Shown here in pieces: positions 44,884 through 54,282 of a DNA stretch of 59,146 nt. The DNA comes from an uncultured candidate division Zixibacteria bacterium (lineage in GTDB: Bacteria; Zixibacteria; MSB-5A5; SM1-73): NCBI GenBank assembly GCA_903908285.1, contig CAIVRH010000017.1:1-59146 (forward strand). The letters are read 5' to 3'. How positions within the stretch are numbered: position 1 is the stretch's first letter; each line of letters starts with the position of its first letter. A program made the position numbers and the translations under genes. The notes under the pieces were generated by a model. That model saw only the letters and a program-made list of their open reading frames with translations, ran no database searches and had not been told where the DNA came from.

Positions 44884-46131
44884 CTAATCTTTCATTGACT
44901 CCAGGAATTTGCCGTTGTTCTTGGTTTTGCGGATGCGGTCCAACAGGAATTCCATGGCCTCTACCGAATTCATATCGTTTAAGAATTTCCTCAAAATCCA
45001 TACTTTGTTGAGATCTTCCGGGACGAGCAGAAGCTCTTCTTTTCTGGTTCCGGATCGGTTGATGTCCATGGCGGGGAAGATCCTCCGGTCGGAAAGCCGC
45101 CGGTCCAAAACCATTTCCATGTTGCCGGTTCCCTTGAATTCCTCAAAGATGACCTCGTCCATTCTGCTTCCGCTCTCGATAATGGCGGTAGCGATGATGG
45201 TGAGGCTTCCTCCCTCCTCGATGTTCCGGGCAGCTCCAAAGAATCTTTTGGGTCTTTGCAGTGCGCTGGAATCGACTCCTCCGGAGAGGATCTTACCGCT
45301 GTGAGGCACCACCGCGTTATTGGCCCGGGCTAAACGGGTGATGGAATCCAGAAGGATCACCACATGCAGACCGTGTTCCACCAATCTTTTGGCTTTTTCC
45401 AGCACCATGTCCGCCACCTGCACGTGCCGGTCGGGCGGCTCGTCAAAGGTGGAGCTGACCACTTCCCCTTTAACCGATCTCTTCATGTCGGTAACCTCTT
45501 CCGGTCTCTCGTCGATCAAAAGAACGATCAGTTTCATGTCGGGATGGTTGGTGGTGATGCTGTTAGCGATCATTTGCAGAAGCATGGTTTTGCCGGCTTT
45601 AGGGGGGGAAACAATCAGACCGCGTTGTCCTCTGCCGATGGGGGTCATTAAATCCATGATCCGGGTGGAGACCTCCTCGGAGCTGGTTTCCAATTTTATC
45701 CGCTTCTGGGGATAAAGGGGAGTGAGGTTGTCGAAGAACACTTTGTGTTTCGCCACCTCGGGATTCTCGAAGTTCACCGCTTCGATTTTAAGCAAAGCGA
45801 AATATTTTTCGCTCTCCTTGGGGGGTCTCACCTGTCCGGAGATGGTGTCACCGGTTCTCAAATCGAAACGTTTTATCTGGGAGGGAGAAACGTAGATATC
45901 ATCCGGTCCGGGAAGATAGTTGTAGTCCGGAGAACGAAGGAAACCGTAACCTTCGGCTAAAATCTCCAGTACTCCCTCGGCAAAGATAAAACCATCCTTT
46001 TCGGTCTTTGCCTCCAGCAGTTTAAAAATCAACTCCTGTTTCCTTAAGCCACCTAGACCGGGGATTCCCAACTCCTCCGCCAAATCCAATAGCTCGGTAA
46101 CGGTTTTGCTTTTGAGTTCAACAATGTCCAT
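44884..46131 (-). CDS. rho: Transcription termination factor Rho
   Basis: Hexameric RNA-dependent ATPase; 415 residues, close to the minimal family length. The N-terminal helical domain starts [20 protein letters not shown] and is followed by the RNA-binding cold-shock-like domain ([15 protein letters not shown], about 54-68). The Walker A loop is PPKAGKT (about 175-181), Walker B is [14 protein letters not shown], and the Q- and R-loop regions are present. There is no inserted domain. The gene is preceded by an unusually long 645-nt spacer, in keeping with the long autoregulatory leaders known for rho in some bacteria. Confidence 0.99.
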   Translation of the reverse strand: MDIVELKSKTVTELLDLAEELGIPGLGGLRKQELIFKLLEAKTEKDGFIFAEGVLEILAEGYGFLRSPDYNYLPGPDDIYVSPSQIKRFDLRTGDTISGQVRPPKESEKYFALLKIEAVNFENPEVAKHKVFFDNLTPLYPQKRIKLETSSEEVSTRIMDLMTPIGRGQRGLIVSPPKAGKTMLLQMIANSITTNHPDMKLIVLLIDERPEEVTDMKRSVKGEVVSSTFDEPPDRHVQVADMVLEKAKRLVEHGLHVVILLDSITRLARANNAVVPHSGKILSGGVDSSALQRPKRFFGAARNIEEGGSLTIIATAIIESGSRMDEVIFEEFKGTGNMEMVLDRRLSDRRIFPAMDINRSGTRKEELLLVPEDLNKVWILRKFLNDMNSVEAMEFLLDRIRKTKNNGKFLESMKD

Positions 46132-46776
46132 ACCCTATCACCTTTCCTTTTATGTTTAAAATGATTTTTCGCATACAAACATCTATGGATTACTTTCCGC
46201 AGAATCTATAAGAACCGGAAGGCACTTAAGATCCATCGGTACGGCTCAAACGAAGAAAATGCCTGGGCTTATTTAAGCCTTTACCCCAAATCCGTGGTAA
46301 TTGGAATTATCGGAAGGTTTCCTCACCGTCTTTGGTGGTGGTGCGGAACCATAAGCCAATGTAAACTGGTTGGATTGAGTTTATGTTCTGTGCAAGACCT
46401 CGGCGGCAAAAATCTCTCTTGTGAGTGAAGTTACCCCTAGAACTTGTTTTAATCCCCTCTCTTTAGGTTTCTTATTGATTATATCGACAACTCCTTAAAA
46501 GGCTTAACCCGATTCCGGTGCAAGGATGATGTTTCCCCTTGTTTTCATGTCCATGAAGGAAGGCGGGCAAAAACAACCTAACCGGTGGTTTTTTGGTTGG
46601 TTAGTTACTCACCGGTGGAGGTGGTGGTCCCGGAAGACATTTGCATAAATCCGGTCAATTTCCCATCGATGCTTCTTCATTCGCTGGTAACAAAGAACCG
46701 TTGGCCACAGCCTGAGCCTTTTGGATTAAACCTGGCAGAAAAGTGGCTGGATAAATCTTATCAATATGGCAACGGG
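46132..46776. other. Long leader/intergenic region upstream of rho
   Basis: No coding sequence was recognised on either strand. It has a hairpin near 46575-46602 and two ACCGGTGG copies (46581-46588 and 46611-46618). I found no match to RNase P, tmRNA, SRP or 6S RNA cores. Much of it could be the 5' leader of rho. Confidence 0.5.
46570..46605 (-). terminator. Possible terminator after rsfS
   Basis: On the minus strand AACCAACC (46602-46595) can pair with GGTTAGGTT (46583-46575), with one bulge, followed by GTTTTTG. It lies about 180 nt after the rsfS stop and ahead of rho. Confidence 0.45.
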
Positions 46777-47172
46777 TTATGATTTCTTGGTTTTGGGCTT
46801 AACGGTTTTCTTGACCGGTTTTGCTTCGGAAATCTCTTCGATTTTTGCATCCCCCCATAATTTTTCCAAAGCATAGAATTCCCTTACCCCGGGCAGGAAT
46901 ATATGTATCACCACATCCACATAGTCCAAAAGAATCCAGCGACTGGCTTGATATCCCTCGTAGTGCCAAAATCGAATTCCCCCACTCTTTAGGTTTTCGA
47001 TGATCCAATCGGCGATGGCTTTGGCATGAATTTCCACGCTGGCGGAGCATATTACGAAAAAATCACACACCGGAGAGAGCTTGCGTAAATCGAGGACTTT
47101 CACGTCGAATGCTTTCTTCTCCAAAGCCAGCTCACCCGCCAGAAGGGCTAACCTTTTAGGCGTTATCTTCAA
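46777..47172 (-). CDS. rsfS: Ribosomal silencing factor RsfS
   Basis: A 131-residue RsfS/Iojap protein that binds ribosomal protein L14 and blocks subunit joining in starvation. The family blocks are VLDLRKLSPVCDFFVICSA (about 26-44), HAKAIADWI, and HYEGYQASRWILLDYVDVVIHIF (105 region), which leads into the REFYALEKLWGDA end. A Lys-rich tail (KPVKKTVKPKTKKS) is extra. It follows the LytR_C gene by 70 nt. Confidence 0.96.
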   Translation of the reverse strand: MKITPKRLALLAGELALEKKAFDVKVLDLRKLSPVCDFFVICSASVEIHAKAIADWIIENLKSGGIRFWHYEGYQASRWILLDYVDVVIHIFLPGVREFYALEKLWGDAKIEEISEAKPVKKTVKPKTKKS

Positions 47173-47241
47173 AGAGTTTTATTCCTCCTTTTTTAAAAGA
47201 TTTAACAGCGGTTAATACCGGATGCTTTAGTAATGGCGCAT

Positions 47242-47832
47242 TTATTCTGACGCATCCGGGAGAAGAGTTTTATAATCGTTACCTATCAATATGGATAGGG
47301 TAATATCCCGGTAGTTGTGTTTAAGCTTTTTGCAGATTACGTTTTGAGGTTTGATACCCAATGCCCGGGCCGTTATAAGCGCTATTTCGGACGGGAGGTT
47401 GTCCTTTTCACCATCGGTCCGATCCAAGATCATGCTTTCGTTAGCCAGAGAATCTTCCAAACCGAAGGTTCCGAAATCGTATTTCACCACTTCCACGATC
47501 TCGTACTCGAAGCGGTCGGATTTGAGCTGCTTTAGTCTTTTAGCCATTTTCTGTGCAATTTCCCCGCCCTTTGATTCGGAGGAGCATCCATTCAGAATCT
47601 GAACCCGGGCGGAGATCTGTTTCTCCAGTTCTTTACCCGGCCTATAAAATTCCGAAGCTTCCGGCTGGCTTAACTTACGGTAAAAGGAGAAAACATAAAC
47701 CAAAAGTAGAACAGTCAGGAAAGCTATGGTAAACCAAAGAAACTTAGAGCTTAGTTTAGTCCAAAAGTTTACTTTTATTCTTTTAGTTCTACGGTAGTAT
47801 CGATGAGTTCTTTTTTTGCGCTTCCAGAACAT
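47242..47832 (-). CDS. LytR C-terminal domain protein
   Basis: A 196-residue protein with a very basic N-terminus (RKKRTHRYYRRTKRIKV), one membrane helix (about 32-51), and an extracytoplasmic LytR_C domain. The domain starts ARVQILNGCSSESKGGEIAQKMAKRL (the VxVLNG pattern) and ends near ITLSILIGNDYKTLLP. LytR_C domains occur in cell-envelope proteins; their biochemical role is unclear. The gene just upstream of rsfS recalls an arrangement I associate with FCB genomes, though this was not checked. Confidence 0.82.
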   Translation of the reverse strand: MFWKRKKRTHRYYRRTKRIKVNFWTKLSSKFLWFTIAFLTVLLLVYVFSFYRKLSQPEASEFYRPGKELEKQISARVQILNGCSSESKGGEIAQKMAKRLKQLKSDRFEYEIVEVVKYDFGTFGLEDSLANESMILDRTDGEKDNLPSEIALITARALGIKPQNVICKKLKHNYRDITLSILIGNDYKTLLPDASE

Positions 47833-47944
47833 TAGGGTACAAGGTGGATATATTTAAGATGTTGAAAGTGAAAGGGTTTTCTATACTTCACGTGAGATTT
47901 ATAAGGAGTTGCAAAGGAAAAGATACCATCGAGCCATCGGAACC

Positions 47945-48421
47945 TCATCTGGTGTGTCCCCACCAGGGATTTTCATAACCCCAGCCATAGGACGAAGGAC
48001 AGGTAATGACATTTATCATAAAGGAGAAATTGCTGTTAGGTCTGTAGTTTAACTGGAAATTGGGCAATACGGAATTTTTTATTCCCCAGTCGCTTTTGCC
48101 AAAAACCGAGAGGGGCTGATGCAGATAGTTTAAACTTAAAGAAAGGCTTAAGGGGCTGGATATTTGGTAATTTAAGGTGGTGGTGTATATTCCCAAACTT
48201 CCGTTGGTATTGCCATTGGAAAAATAAGAGAAAGAATAACTTTGGTATATTTTGAGCCGGGAGGGAACAAGCAGACTGAAATTGTTGGAATTGGATTTAG
48301 CTCCCAGAATATTCGGGTTGTCGGAGTTGTTTGCAGCTGTTTGCACTTGAGCTGAAGAAAATGGAGAGCATAGAAATACTACCAACATGGCCCATAAAAC
48401 GCTTTTTATTTTCCGATTCAT
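47945..48421 (-). CDS. Small exported beta-rich protein, unknown function
   Basis: A 158-residue protein with a clear signal peptide (about 1-24, ending SSAQ). The mature part has alternating polar and hydrophobic strands (LGIYTTTLNYQISSPLSLSLSLNYLHQP, FQLNYRPNSNFSFMINV) rich in Ser, Asn and Tyr, as in small outer-membrane beta-barrels. It ends with the aromatic YGWGYENPWWG. No family was recognised. It has its own promoter at 48454-48482 and precedes the LytR_C gene by 112 nt. Confidence 0.6.
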   Translation of the reverse strand: MNRKIKSVLWAMLVVFLCSPFSSAQVQTAANNSDNPNILGAKSNSNNFSLLVPSRLKIYQSYSFSYFSNGNTNGSLGIYTTTLNYQISSPLSLSLSLNYLHQPLSVFGKSDWGIKNSVLPNFQLNYRPNSNFSFMINVITCPSSYGWGYENPWWGHTR

Positions 48422-48453
48422 TTTATCCCCGCTTCTTTCAAAACATTGAGATG

Positions 48454-48482
48454 AATATAAAGAATGGTTTTATACTTGTCAA
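48454..48482 (-). promoter_or_regulatory. Promoter of the small exported protein gene
   Basis: On the minus strand TTGACA (48482-48477), a 17-bp spacer and TATATT (48459-48454); leader about 25-30 nt. Confidence 0.65.
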
Positions 48483-48713
48483 CATATTTTAACTTCAGGT
48501 TTGAAAACCTTCATATCATTATACGATATTATGGAGTTATAGTTCCAAACCGAAAATAAATGACTTTTGGTGAGTCGATGATTTAACACCCCGGATAACG
48601 ACAGAGATCGAATTATCAAAGATACCGGTGGAATCAAGAAAACTGAATTTCCGGCTGATTTGAGAATTCTCCACCCGATTCTCGACCAGCCAATGAAACA
48701 AAAAATAATACGG

Positions 48714-49481
48714 TTATGGCAAAACCTTCGTTTGGTGAGAGTGCCGTTTCGAATAGATCTTCTCTGCCTTTTTTAATTCCTCGGTTGAATTAATTCCCAA
48801 AGCTTCCATCGGATCGGTGGTCTTCTTTCCCCAGACAGACCGCTTCCGTTCTCTCAAGAGTTTTATGGCATCGGTTAAGTAATATTCTCCCTGACTATTG
48901 TCGTTGGTGATCTTTTCCAACACCGGAAAAAGCGCTTTCCGATCAAAACAGATGATGCCGGTATTGATCTCCCTTACTTTCTTTTGATCGGCAGATGCAT
49001 CCTTTGCCTCCACTATTTTCTGTACCATTCCCTGTTCATCCCGGATTATCCGTCCGTAATGAGACGGATCCTCCAAGTCGACAGTTAAAACTGTAGCCGC
49101 AACTTTCTTGGCTCGGTGCTCGCGCAGGAGCTTCTTCAACGTGCTCACCGTTAGCAGCGGAACATCGCCATATAAAATCAAAACATCACCGTCGAAACCG
49201 GACAAAAGTTTTTGGGTTTGCAGCACTGCGTGTCCGGTACCCAATTGCTCTTTTTGAATGACGAACTCCACCCGATAACGATCTATCAAATCCTGGGTCT
49301 GCTCCCACTGATGACCCACTACCAGGATGATCCTTTCAGCTTTTAATCGCTTGGCGGTGTTTATGACGTATTCCACCATCGGTTTTCCGCCGATCCGGTG
49401 GAGCACCTTGGGAAGATCGGATTTCATCCGTTTTCCCTTACCCGCCGCCAATATTACTACAGCTAAATGTTTCGAGTCCAT
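48714..49481 (-). CDS. GlmU-like N-acetylglucosamine-1-phosphate uridyltransferase, N-terminal domain only
   Basis: A 255-residue nucleotidyltransferase. It has the pyrophosphorylase signature ILAAGKGKRMKSDLPKVLH (10-28), the uridine-binding EQLGTGHAVLQT (78-89), the LYGDVPLLT metal-binding segment (around residue 105), and EYYLTDAIKLL. This equals the uridyltransferase half of GlmU. The left-handed beta-helix acetyltransferase half (about 200 more residues) is absent, and the next gene downstream does not supply it. Either a separate acetyltransferase exists elsewhere, or this is a related NDP-sugar synthase. It is 128 nt after panD. Confidence 0.9.
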   Translation of the reverse strand: MDSKHLAVVILAAGKGKRMKSDLPKVLHRIGGKPMVEYVINTAKRLKAERIILVVGHQWEQTQDLIDRYRVEFVIQKEQLGTGHAVLQTQKLLSGFDGDVLILYGDVPLLTVSTLKKLLREHRAKKVAATVLTVDLEDPSHYGRIIRDEQGMVQKIVEAKDASADQKKVREINTGIICFDRKALFPVLEKITNDNSQGEYYLTDAIKLLRERKRSVWGKKTTDPMEALGINSTEELKKAEKIYSKRHSHQTKVLP

Positions 49482-49609
49482 GATTTTATGTTTACCCTGC
49501 TGTTTTGGGGGGTCGGGGTTAGGGCACCCCGAACCAACCGGTCACGAGTTCACCTGAAGGTGGACACTTCGAGTTCTACCCTCTTAGATCAGCAATATGA
49601 TTGGTGAGG

Positions 49610-49966
49610 TTACTTTTTCTTGATGGCTTTATTTTTATGGTCAACGTAGACTATTTTAGGCTTATGTTTTCTGGCTTCCTCGGTTTCCAAATGGCAATAA
49701 GAGATGACGATCAACAAATCGCCTACCTGCCCCAGCCGTGCCGCGGGTCCGTTCAAACATATAATTCCGGAATCGGCTTTACCCACCAGCACATAGGTTT
49801 CGAATCTTTCACCGTTATTCAAGTTGACTACCTGCACTTTCTCGTACGGAAGCAGGTTAGCTTCCTTGATCAACCTTTCATCTATGGTGAGGCTCCCCTC
49901 GTAATTTAAATTGGCATCGGTTACGGTGACCCGATGGATTTTAGACTTGCAGATGGTAACCAACAT
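49610..49966 (-). CDS. panD: Aspartate 1-decarboxylase
   Basis: Pyruvoyl enzyme making beta-alanine for pantothenate; 118 residues from the chosen start. It begins MLVTICKSKIHRVTVTDANL and contains the self-cleavage site EGS (Gly-Ser bond near residues 24-25), whose Ser becomes the pyruvoyl group. NGPAARLGQVGDLLIVISY is the other family block. The frame is open to 50074, but the 36 extra residues are not family-like, so ATG 49966 was chosen (AAGGG upstream). It is separated from panC by the propeller gene. Confidence 0.96.
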   Translation of the reverse strand: MLVTICKSKIHRVTVTDANLNYEGSLTIDERLIKEANLLPYEKVQVVNLNNGERFETYVLVGKADSGIICLNGPAARLGQVGDLLIVISYCHLETEEARKHKPKIVYVDHKNKAIKKK

Positions 49967-50247
49967 TATATTTTTCCCTTGAATTAAACCTATTTCGTAT
50001 GAACAATCCAGGATGTGATTTATTGATCTGCTATATCCGTTGGTATGAACCATATGGCTCATACCGTTAATCACCTTAATTACGTGGTGTTCTCCTGCTT
50101 CTTTGAGCCCAATTACTGAAACAAAAAGCTAAATTAATGGTATGGTTCTTCTCCTATGATTCATTTTATCTTTGGTAAAGCCAAAAACGATAGAAAATGA
50201 CACAATCTTTTGTATCCATCTAAACGGTTGATTGTCATTTCCATTTT

Positions 50248-51630
50248 TTAATCTAACTTTTCCTCCACTATATAAACATCATAACCTTTCCAAATAAGAT
50301 AATGGAAATTATTTGGGGAGTCAAAAACGATTTTTCCCCCTTTAACAAAGGCATCATATTGTTTTCCTGCTTCTCCATCGACTACTACAACCCACCTATC
50401 ACCCACCAAGGCATAATAAGATAGATGTTTGTCGTCTGAGTTGATGCTAATGCCTCCTGGGATGGCATCATATAGTCCCCCCTCTACTCGATCAATAATC
50501 GCTAACCACTTATTACCCATTTGAGCCACATAATTTACTTTTCTACTATCCAGACTGAAGATAAGACAACCACCACAGATACGATCATAGTGTTTTTCCT
50601 CTTTTCCATCGATAACTACAAAACTCTTATCTCGCATTCCAGCAATATAGACTACTTGCTTACTGTCAGGACTGAAGATGGGAGCACTTACACCATCATA
50701 TTGTTTTCCCTCAATCCCATCCACTACTGCTAACCATTTATTACCTATAGAAGCTGCAAAAGCCATCCTTTTACTATCTGGGCTAAAAATAGGGGTGCTT
50801 TCTCCAATACCATCATATTGATTCCCCTCTTCTCCATCCACCACTACAAACCACTTATTATCCTCTTGAGCTGTGTATGCGACTTTTTTGCTGTCCGAAC
50901 TAAATGTTAGAGTACCTATGGTATCGTATTTCTTTTTTTCTTTTCCATCTAGTACCACGAACTGTTTATCACCTGTCCTAGCAGTATAAACAAACCGTCT
51001 GCTGTCTGGACTAAAAAGAGGTTGGACATTCACTATACCATCGTATTGTTTCTCCTCTTTTCCATCTAATACCACAACCCATTTATCATCCAATCGAGCC
51101 ACATAAGCTAACTGCTTGCTATCTGGGCTGAAGACTATACTACCTTTTGCAGTACCATCATATTGCTTGTCTTCTTTTCCATCCGTGACCACAAATTGCT
51201 TATTACCCTGTGTAACAACATAAACCAACCTTTTGCTATCTGGGCTAAGAAGGATGCTGCCACTTGCTATAGCATCATATCGTTTATCCTCTTTTCCAGC
51301 TATAACTACAAATATCTTGAAACTTACTAGCGCAATATAAGCAATCTGCCTGCTGTCTGGACTGAAAACAAGACTACTGGCATCGATATTATCATATTGC
51401 TTCTCTTCTTTATTATCTATCACAACAGACTTCTTGTCGCCTGCTTGAACTACAAAAGCCACTCGCCTGCTATCCGGGCTTACTGTGAAACTACTTGGTA
51501 TCCATGAAGAATCAATTTCAGCAATCAGTCTTTCTGATACCACCCGATTCAAAGACTTTCCGTGTGTCCAAGCTGTCATGACGATGCAGATCATAAAAGC
51601 AAACAATATCAGTAAGTTTTTATTCAACAT
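50248..51630 (-). CDS. Exported PD40/TolB-like beta-propeller protein
   Basis: A 460-residue protein with a signal peptide (about 1-24), then about ten or eleven tandem units of 37-39 residues of the type FSPDSKQLAYVA...WVVVLDGKEEKQYD. The SPDS motif is characteristic of PD40 or WD40-like TolB repeats. The units are very alike, also in DNA, so recent tandem expansion is likely; the count does not fit a single 6- to 8-bladed propeller. It lies 46 nt after panC and before panD, splitting the pantothenate genes. Its function is unknown and a link to pantothenate is not implied. Confidence 0.8.
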   Translation of the reverse strand: MLNKNLLILFAFMICIVMTAWTHGKSLNRVVSERLIAEIDSSWIPSSFTVSPDSRRVAFVVQAGDKKSVVIDNKEEKQYDNIDASSLVFSPDSRQIAYIALVSFKIFVVIAGKEDKRYDAIASGSILLSPDSKRLVYVVTQGNKQFVVTDGKEDKQYDGTAKGSIVFSPDSKQLAYVARLDDKWVVVLDGKEEKQYDGIVNVQPLFSPDSRRFVYTARTGDKQFVVLDGKEKKKYDTIGTLTFSSDSKKVAYTAQEDNKWFVVVDGEEGNQYDGIGESTPIFSPDSKRMAFAASIGNKWLAVVDGIEGKQYDGVSAPIFSPDSKQVVYIAGMRDKSFVVIDGKEEKHYDRICGGCLIFSLDSRKVNYVAQMGNKWLAIIDRVEGGLYDAIPGGISINSDDKHLSYYALVGDRWVVVVDGEAGKQYDAFVKGGKIVFDSPNNFHYLIWKGYDVYIVEEKLD

Positions 51631-51676
51631 TTTGGTATACCTCTTTTTGGAAGTCTGTCTACCAATGTATGAAGTT

Positions 51677-52528
51677 TTATTTACGCAACTTGGTTTTTAT
51701 ATTATCAATTAAGCGAGTTTTGCCGAATCGGACGGCTAGAGAGATTAAAACTTCACCTTTCAGTTTATTCAAAAGTTCCAGGGTATGAGCATTGGTTACA
51801 GCAATGTAATCTATCTCGGCCAAGGGTTGTTTATCGATGAATTTGTTCATTTTGGAGACGAGCCGGTTGACGCTCCTTTCACCATTCTTAATCATCTCCT
51901 TGGCCAGCTGCAGAGATTGGTATAAAACCTTTGCCTGCTTTCTTTCTTCCGAAGAGAGATACTGGTTCCGCGAACTGCAAGCCAGTCCACTCCTTTCCCG
52001 CACCGTGGGAGCGATTATCATCTTTATGCCATAATTTAGATCATCCACCATCTTTTTCAATACTACCGCTTGTTGGGCATCCTTCTGTCCAAATACCGCT
52101 ATATCCGGCTGCACCAGGTTGAAAAGCTTTGCCACTATGGTAGTAACCCCCTTGAAGTGACCTGGACGCACCGCTCCTTCCAAATGACCGGTAAGCTTTT
52201 CCACGTTCACATAGGTATGATAACCTTCCGGATACATCGCCCGGACACCGGGAGCAAATAAATAATCACATCCGGATTTTTCAAGCAGAAGCCAATCTCT
52301 TTTAAAATTCCTAGGGTATCTATGGAAATCCTCCCTGGGTCCAAACTGGGCGGGATTGACAAAAAGACTGACCACCACCACATCCGATTTACTCCCGGCA
52401 ATCTTGACCAAATTTAAGTGACCCCGGTGTAAATAACCCATAGTAGGAACAAAACCGATTGATTTCCCTCGTCTTTTAAAGTCCCGGCATATCTTCTGCA
52501 TTTCCTTGGGAGATCGGATTATCTTCAT
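51677..52528 (-). CDS. panC: Pantothenate synthetase
   Basis: ATP-dependent ligase joining pantoate and beta-alanine; 283 residues. The nucleotide-binding VPTMGYLHRGHLNLVK (27-42) holds the HxGH motif. FVNPAQFGPREDFHRYPR, VFGQKDAQQAVVLKKM and the KMSKS-like region IAPTVRERSGLACSSRN are all present. It follows panB after a 189-nt spacer with heptamer arrays. Confidence 0.98.
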   Translation of the reverse strand: MKIIRSPKEMQKICRDFKRRGKSIGFVPTMGYLHRGHLNLVKIAGSKSDVVVVSLFVNPAQFGPREDFHRYPRNFKRDWLLLEKSGCDYLFAPGVRAMYPEGYHTYVNVEKLTGHLEGAVRPGHFKGVTTIVAKLFNLVQPDIAVFGQKDAQQAVVLKKMVDDLNYGIKMIIAPTVRERSGLACSSRNQYLSSEERKQAKVLYQSLQLAKEMIKNGERSVNRLVSKMNKFIDKQPLAEIDYIAVTNAHTLELLNKLKGEVLISLAVRFGKTRLIDNIKTKLRK

Positions 52529-52717
52529 AAATTAAAAATTAAAAGTGAAAAAATAAAAATTGCAGTTCAAAATGTAAAATTAGAGTGAATATGGTTAGTA
52601 GAACCTTAGATGATAATATCCTGTTCGTTTAATTCCAGTAATATTAGAACTAGCATTCCAATGGTATTCCTATCATTGCAGAACTATGAATTTTGTATTT
52701 TCAATTTTGAATTTCTT
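52529..52717. repeat. panB-panC spacer with heptamer-periodic arrays
   Basis: Next to panC the sequence reads aaattaa, aaattaa, aagtgaa, aaaataa, aaattgc. Near panB (about 52685-52715) it is rich in aattttg/tattttc/aattttg words, roughly the reverse complement. The middle shows nothing recognisable. Confidence 0.6.
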
Positions 52718-53560
52718 CTAGTAACTTTCTTCGTTCGAAGGGTACTTGCCCGATTTCACGTCATCCAAGAAGTTCTTACAGGCTTTCCTAGTCTCCTCTC
52801 CCAGATGAGCGTATCGTCGGACGAACTTGGGCTGGAAATCCTCGAACAATCCCAATATGTCGTTTATCACCAGCACCTGTCCGTCACAAGCCGCTCCGGC
52901 TCCTATTCCGATGGTAGGCACCTTAAGGGATTCCGTGATCTCCTGCGCCAGGGTTTTGGGCATAGACTCCAGCAATACGGAGAAACAACCGACTTCCTCC
53001 AAGACTTTGGCACTTTCCATTAAATATTTTTTTTCCTCTTCGGATTTGCCCCGAACCCTGTATCCCCCGAACCGGTGGATCGACTGGGGAGTCAAACCGA
53101 TATGCCCCATCACCGGTATGCCCATTTCGATTATTCTTTTAATGGTATCAGCCAGCTCCAGTCCCCCCTCGATCTTGACCGCACCCGCGCCACCTTCCTT
53201 TAAAAATCGTCCGGAGTTGGTCACCGCTTCCGGGATGCCGGTTTGGTAGGAGAGAAAGGGCATATCCGCGATCACCAAAGCCCTTTTAGCCGCCGAAGAA
53301 ACCGCTTTAGTATGGTACATCATCTGGTCCATGGTAACCGAGAGGGTGGTTGGAGAACCGTACAGCACCATATTCACCGAGTCTCCAATCAAGATGACAT
53401 CCATTCCGATCTGATCTAGTATCCGGGCAGTAAAGAAATCATAAGCGGTCAGGACCGCGATCTTCTCGCCCCTTTGCTTGTATTTAATGAAATTCCTCAC
53501 GGTGACTTTTTCCACCGCAGTTTTTTTATCCTCCGGATAACCGGAACGGTCAGGCGACAT
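52718..53560 (-). CDS. panB: 3-methyl-2-oxobutanoate hydroxymethyltransferase
   Basis: First enzyme of pantothenate synthesis, making ketopantoate from 2-oxoisovalerate and methylene-THF; 280 residues. AVLTAYDFFTARILDQIG, LIGDSVNMVLYGSPTTLSV (metal and substrate loop), ADMPFLSYQ, GAVKIEGG and GHIGLTPQS are diagnostic. ATG 53560 overlaps the upstream kinase stop as TGATG with GGAGAG ahead; the GTG at 53563 is an alternative. Coupling to the kinase gene is likely. Confidence 0.98.
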   Translation of the reverse strand: MSPDRSGYPEDKKTAVEKVTVRNFIKYKQRGEKIAVLTAYDFFTARILDQIGMDVILIGDSVNMVLYGSPTTLSVTMDQMMYHTKAVSSAAKRALVIADMPFLSYQTGIPEAVTNSGRFLKEGGAGAVKIEGGLELADTIKRIIEMGIPVMGHIGLTPQSIHRFGGYRVRGKSEEEKKYLMESAKVLEEVGCFSVLLESMPKTLAQEITESLKVPTIGIGAGAACDGQVLVINDILGLFEDFQPKFVRRYAHLGEETRKACKNFLDDVKSGKYPSNEESY

Positions 53561-54204
53561 CACTCTCCTCCGATGGGGACGTAATATTTGGTCCCGGAAA
53601 AGGGGGTCTGGATTAAAGTCAAAAGATCCGACTGATTCTTTTTATCGTGAAGTAAGTCAATCTGATCCGTATTCACCACCAAAAGGGGGGTTTTGGCATA
53701 GTGAAAGAAGTAATGATTAAAAGCTTCGTTTAAGGCTTTGACGTAATCGGAATCCATATTTTTCTCGTAAGGACGCCCGCACTTTTTTATCCTTTTCAAC
53801 AAAATCTCGGAAGAAGCCTGAAGATAGATCACCAGATCGGGTTGGGGAAGTTCTTTCCCCAAGATAGAAAGTAGTTTTTCATATAGATAGAATTCCCGTT
53901 CATCCAAATTAACGGAAGCGAATATTCGGTCCTTATCGAAGAGATAATCGGAGATGGTTTTGGGATGAAAGAGATCGGCGGCAAAAAGCCCCTGCTGCTG
54001 CCGGTGCCTTGAAAGCAGGAAAAAAAGCTGGGTCTGGAAGGCATATCTTTTTCGGTCCTTATAAAAATCGGGAAGAAAGGGATTGGCTTCGGTTTCCTCC
54101 AGAATCAACCGGGCATTCAGCCTCTCGGCCAAAATCTTAGCCAGGCTGGTCTTTCCCGCCCCGATGGCTCCCTCAATATTGATATAGTCGCTGTGTCCCT
54201 TCAT
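53560..54204 (-). CDS. Deoxynucleoside kinase
   Basis: A 214-residue dNK/dGK-family kinase of the nucleotide salvage pathway. The P-loop is EGAIGAGKTSLAK (about 10-22), EETEANPFLPDFYKD binds the nucleoside, and DYLFDKDRIFASVNLDERE is the family's central segment. The lid region has KRIKKCGRPYE. I start at ATG 54204 because the frame further upstream begins only at a TTG and is not family-like. Its stop overlaps the panB start. The substrate (dA, dG or other) cannot be told by eye. Confidence 0.93.
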   Translation of the reverse strand: MKGHSDYINIEGAIGAGKTSLAKILAERLNARLILEETEANPFLPDFYKDRKRYAFQTQLFFLLSRHRQQQGLFAADLFHPKTISDYLFDKDRIFASVNLDEREFYLYEKLLSILGKELPQPDLVIYLQASSEILLKRIKKCGRPYEKNMDSDYVKALNEAFNHYFFHYAKTPLLVVNTDQIDLLHDKKNQSDLLTLIQTPFSGTKYYVPIGGE

Positions 54205-54282
54205 AAATTTCCGGATAAGAAAAATAATCCTTCTCAAAACAGTCCCAATATAAGTACGGAAGGATAGAACTGTAAAGAGAAT

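Noticed and set aside
46132-46776. Housekeeping RNA (RNase P, tmRNA, SRP or 6S)
   Set aside because: None of the conserved core motifs could be found on either strand.
49967-50074. N-terminal extension of PanD
   Set aside because: The 36 extra residues are unlike the family, and ATG 49966 gives the normal PanD length.
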